Both the position numbers and the translations under genes were made by a program. Positions 63,016 through 64,000 of a stretch of 64,000 nucleotides of DNA are shown one piece after another. Origin of the DNA: an uncultured Bacteroidota bacterium (GTDB lineage: Bacteria > Bacteroidota > Bacteroidia > Chitinophagales > Chitinophagaceae); the NCBI GenBank assembly GCA_903905065.1, contig CAIVEW010000101.1, positions 44,353-108,352 of the forward strand. The letters are read 5' to 3'. The notes under the pieces were generated by a model. It saw only the letters and a list, made by a program, of their open reading frames with translations. It did no database searches and was not told the DNA's origin. Position 1 is the stretch's first letter. Every line of letters starts with the position of its first letter.

Positions 63016-63900
63016 TTAGTCCACCACTGTCCTCACGGTGGCATAGGCCAGGCCATTACTCATTTTTACCAGGTATATCCCTGGGGCGAGATTTAGCCCT
63101 TTGATCGGATAGGTAGCTTTACTGCTGAATAAGTCCATTTCTTTTTGGAAAACCTCGCGGCCAAGCATATCATATATGCCGAGGTGGTATTTGCCGCTGG
63201 TGCCTGCCTCGCAGGAAAGAGTGATCTGCGAAGAGTTGCTTGCTCCTACTATATCAAGAGATAGCTCGCTCTTATTAAGCTGCGGCACATTGGCAGGAAA
63301 GGTTGTAGTGAACACATTGTCAATGAACCACGTACTGCCGCTGGTATTGTCAGCGGTATAGCGGAAGGCGATGTACAATGGAACAGAAGATTTAAATAGT
63401 GTCAGATCTGCAACATGGGTAACCCATTCTGTCGAATCGTCGTTGCTGAATGTCGGGCTCAATTCTGTGGTACGGTCTGCAAATAACGTGCTGCCGGTTG
63501 AATCTAAAACGGTATCAGAAGACGAAATAATAAAAGACAACCGGCCAGCGAGGTTAATATTGGAGGTCTTAGTATCAAAGTGCAGGTAAATATTTCCAGG
63601 ATACCCCGAAAGGTTGAGCGCCGGAGAAACAAGAAATGCGGTATCTGTATGATAAGCTGCCGGCGTGCCCCATACGCTGGTGCACGCTATACCGTTACTG
63701 CCCCACCTTCCATCGCCCGGGGCGCAGTTCCATTGGCCGCTGGGTATGGTCGCAGAAATAGGATTGTAGAAAGTCCAGCCCACCGGGAAACCAGCGGCGG
63801 AGGCGCATGACGCATTATAATCTTCTGATAGAAAAGTTGCTTGCGCGTTTGCACCAATGGCATATATGGTCAGTAGAATGAAGGGTATGAGTTTTTTCAT
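63016..63900 (-). CDS. T9SS type A cargo with choice-of-anchor J-like domain
   Basis: 294 residues. Signal peptide MKKLIPFILLTIYAIGANAQ. The body has SEDYNASCASAAGFPVGWTFYN, HTDTAFLVSPALNLSGY and WFIDNVF, the pattern of choice-of-anchor J (cleaved-adhesin-like, jelly-roll) domains that bind carbohydrate or protein. C-terminal sorting domain: LGIYDMLGREVFQKE and LNLAPGIYLVKM. Exported through the Sec pathway and then SprA. The last 100 bases of the window beyond its ATG hold no gene. Confidence 0.9.
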   Translation of the reverse strand: MKKLIPFILLTIYAIGANAQATFLSEDYNASCASAAGFPVGWTFYNPISATIPSGQWNCAPGDGRWGSNGIACTSVWGTPAAYHTDTAFLVSPALNLSGYPGNIYLHFDTKTSNINLAGRLSFIISSSDTVLDSTGSTLFADRTTELSPTFSNDDSTEWVTHVADLTLFKSSVPLYIAFRYTADNTSGSTWFIDNVFTTTFPANVPQLNKSELSLDIVGASNSSQITLSCEAGTSGKYHLGIYDMLGREVFQKEMDLFSSKATYPIKGLNLAPGIYLVKMSNGLAYATVRTVVD

Positions 63901-64000
63901 AGTATGATCAATTGTTTGAAAAACCGGATAACAAAATAACTAAACAATCACCTCACATCAGGGCAGCAACACAAATTTTTCAATAATCAAATAATTAAAA

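Noticed and set aside
1..64000. CRISPR, tRNA, rRNA, prophage or transposon features
   Set aside because: None found: no repeat-spacer pattern, no tRNA cloverleaf in the intergenic stretches, no transposase or integrase reading frame.

Overview
The window comes from a Bacteroidota chromosome, most likely a Chitinophagaceae-like gliding or soil/water bacterium. The evidence is a full-length SprA (the outer-membrane channel of the type IX secretion system, T9SS) directly after ruvA, six T9SS cargo proteins with type A or type B C-terminal sorting domains, a fused CcoN-CcoO cbb3 oxidase subunit, A-rich translation starts, and TAnnTTTG-type -7 promoter boxes. It is ordinary chromosome rather than prophage or island. 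I see no rRNA, tRNA, CRISPR array or transposase, and no gene-free stretch longer than about 200 bases.

Layout. 1-3739: 3' part of a giant type B T9SS adhesin. 3905-16641: a 12.7 kb respiratory cluster, all on the minus strand: hemerythrin-like protein, CcoI copper ATPase, small YodC-like protein, CcoS, CcoNO, CcoQ, CcoP, CcoG, CcoH/FixH, a TauE/SafE-like membrane protein, then a PAS histidine kinase and a REC-Crp response regulator. 16762-17937: lipoprotein cysteine peptidase. 18129-25621: phenylacetyl-CoA epoxidase genes paaA, B, C and D, flanked and interrupted by three membrane-glycosylation-type genes. 25676-34386: sprA and ruvA. 34584-40302: T9SS cargo and a lipoprotein. 40368-47625: a methyltransferase, a B12-type radical SAM protein, a Nudix hydrolase, a THUMP RNA methyltransferase, a Tat-type hemerythrin lipoprotein and a sialidase-like cargo. 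47761-52353: TPR adenylate cyclase, orphan PAS histidine kinase, HExxH protein. 52469-57010: cyanophycin metabolism (isoaspartyl peptidase, cyanophycinase, cyanophycin synthetase). 57018-57724: HEPN/MNT pair. 57799-60473: ECF sigma factor with small genes and tag. 61088-62955: Nei-type glycosylase and a topoisomerase IB gene broken by one in-frame stop. 63016-63900: another T9SS cargo.

The most interesting signal is regulatory. Five promoters carry two Crp/Fnr-type operators (TGAY-N4-RTCA or close variants) whose centres lie exactly 22 bp apart. In four of them the operators sit exactly 33 and 55 bp upstream of a TAnnTTTG-like -7 box. Four of the five drive the parts of the cbb3 cluster, including the cluster's own kinase/regulator pair. 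The fifth lies 33 kb away, in front of the orphan PAS kinase at 49985. The natural candidate for the binding protein is the REC-Crp hybrid regulator encoded at the end of the cluster, which would make a self-regulated respiratory switch. That assignment is inference; the site geometry is read directly from the sequence.

Other points worth a look: a small palindrome read through as coding sequence in ccoN, a roughly 180-residue Gly/Ser insert in SprA, the mixed paa/glycosylation operon, and perfect palindromes at 3757-3795, 33696-33729 and 43243-43272.
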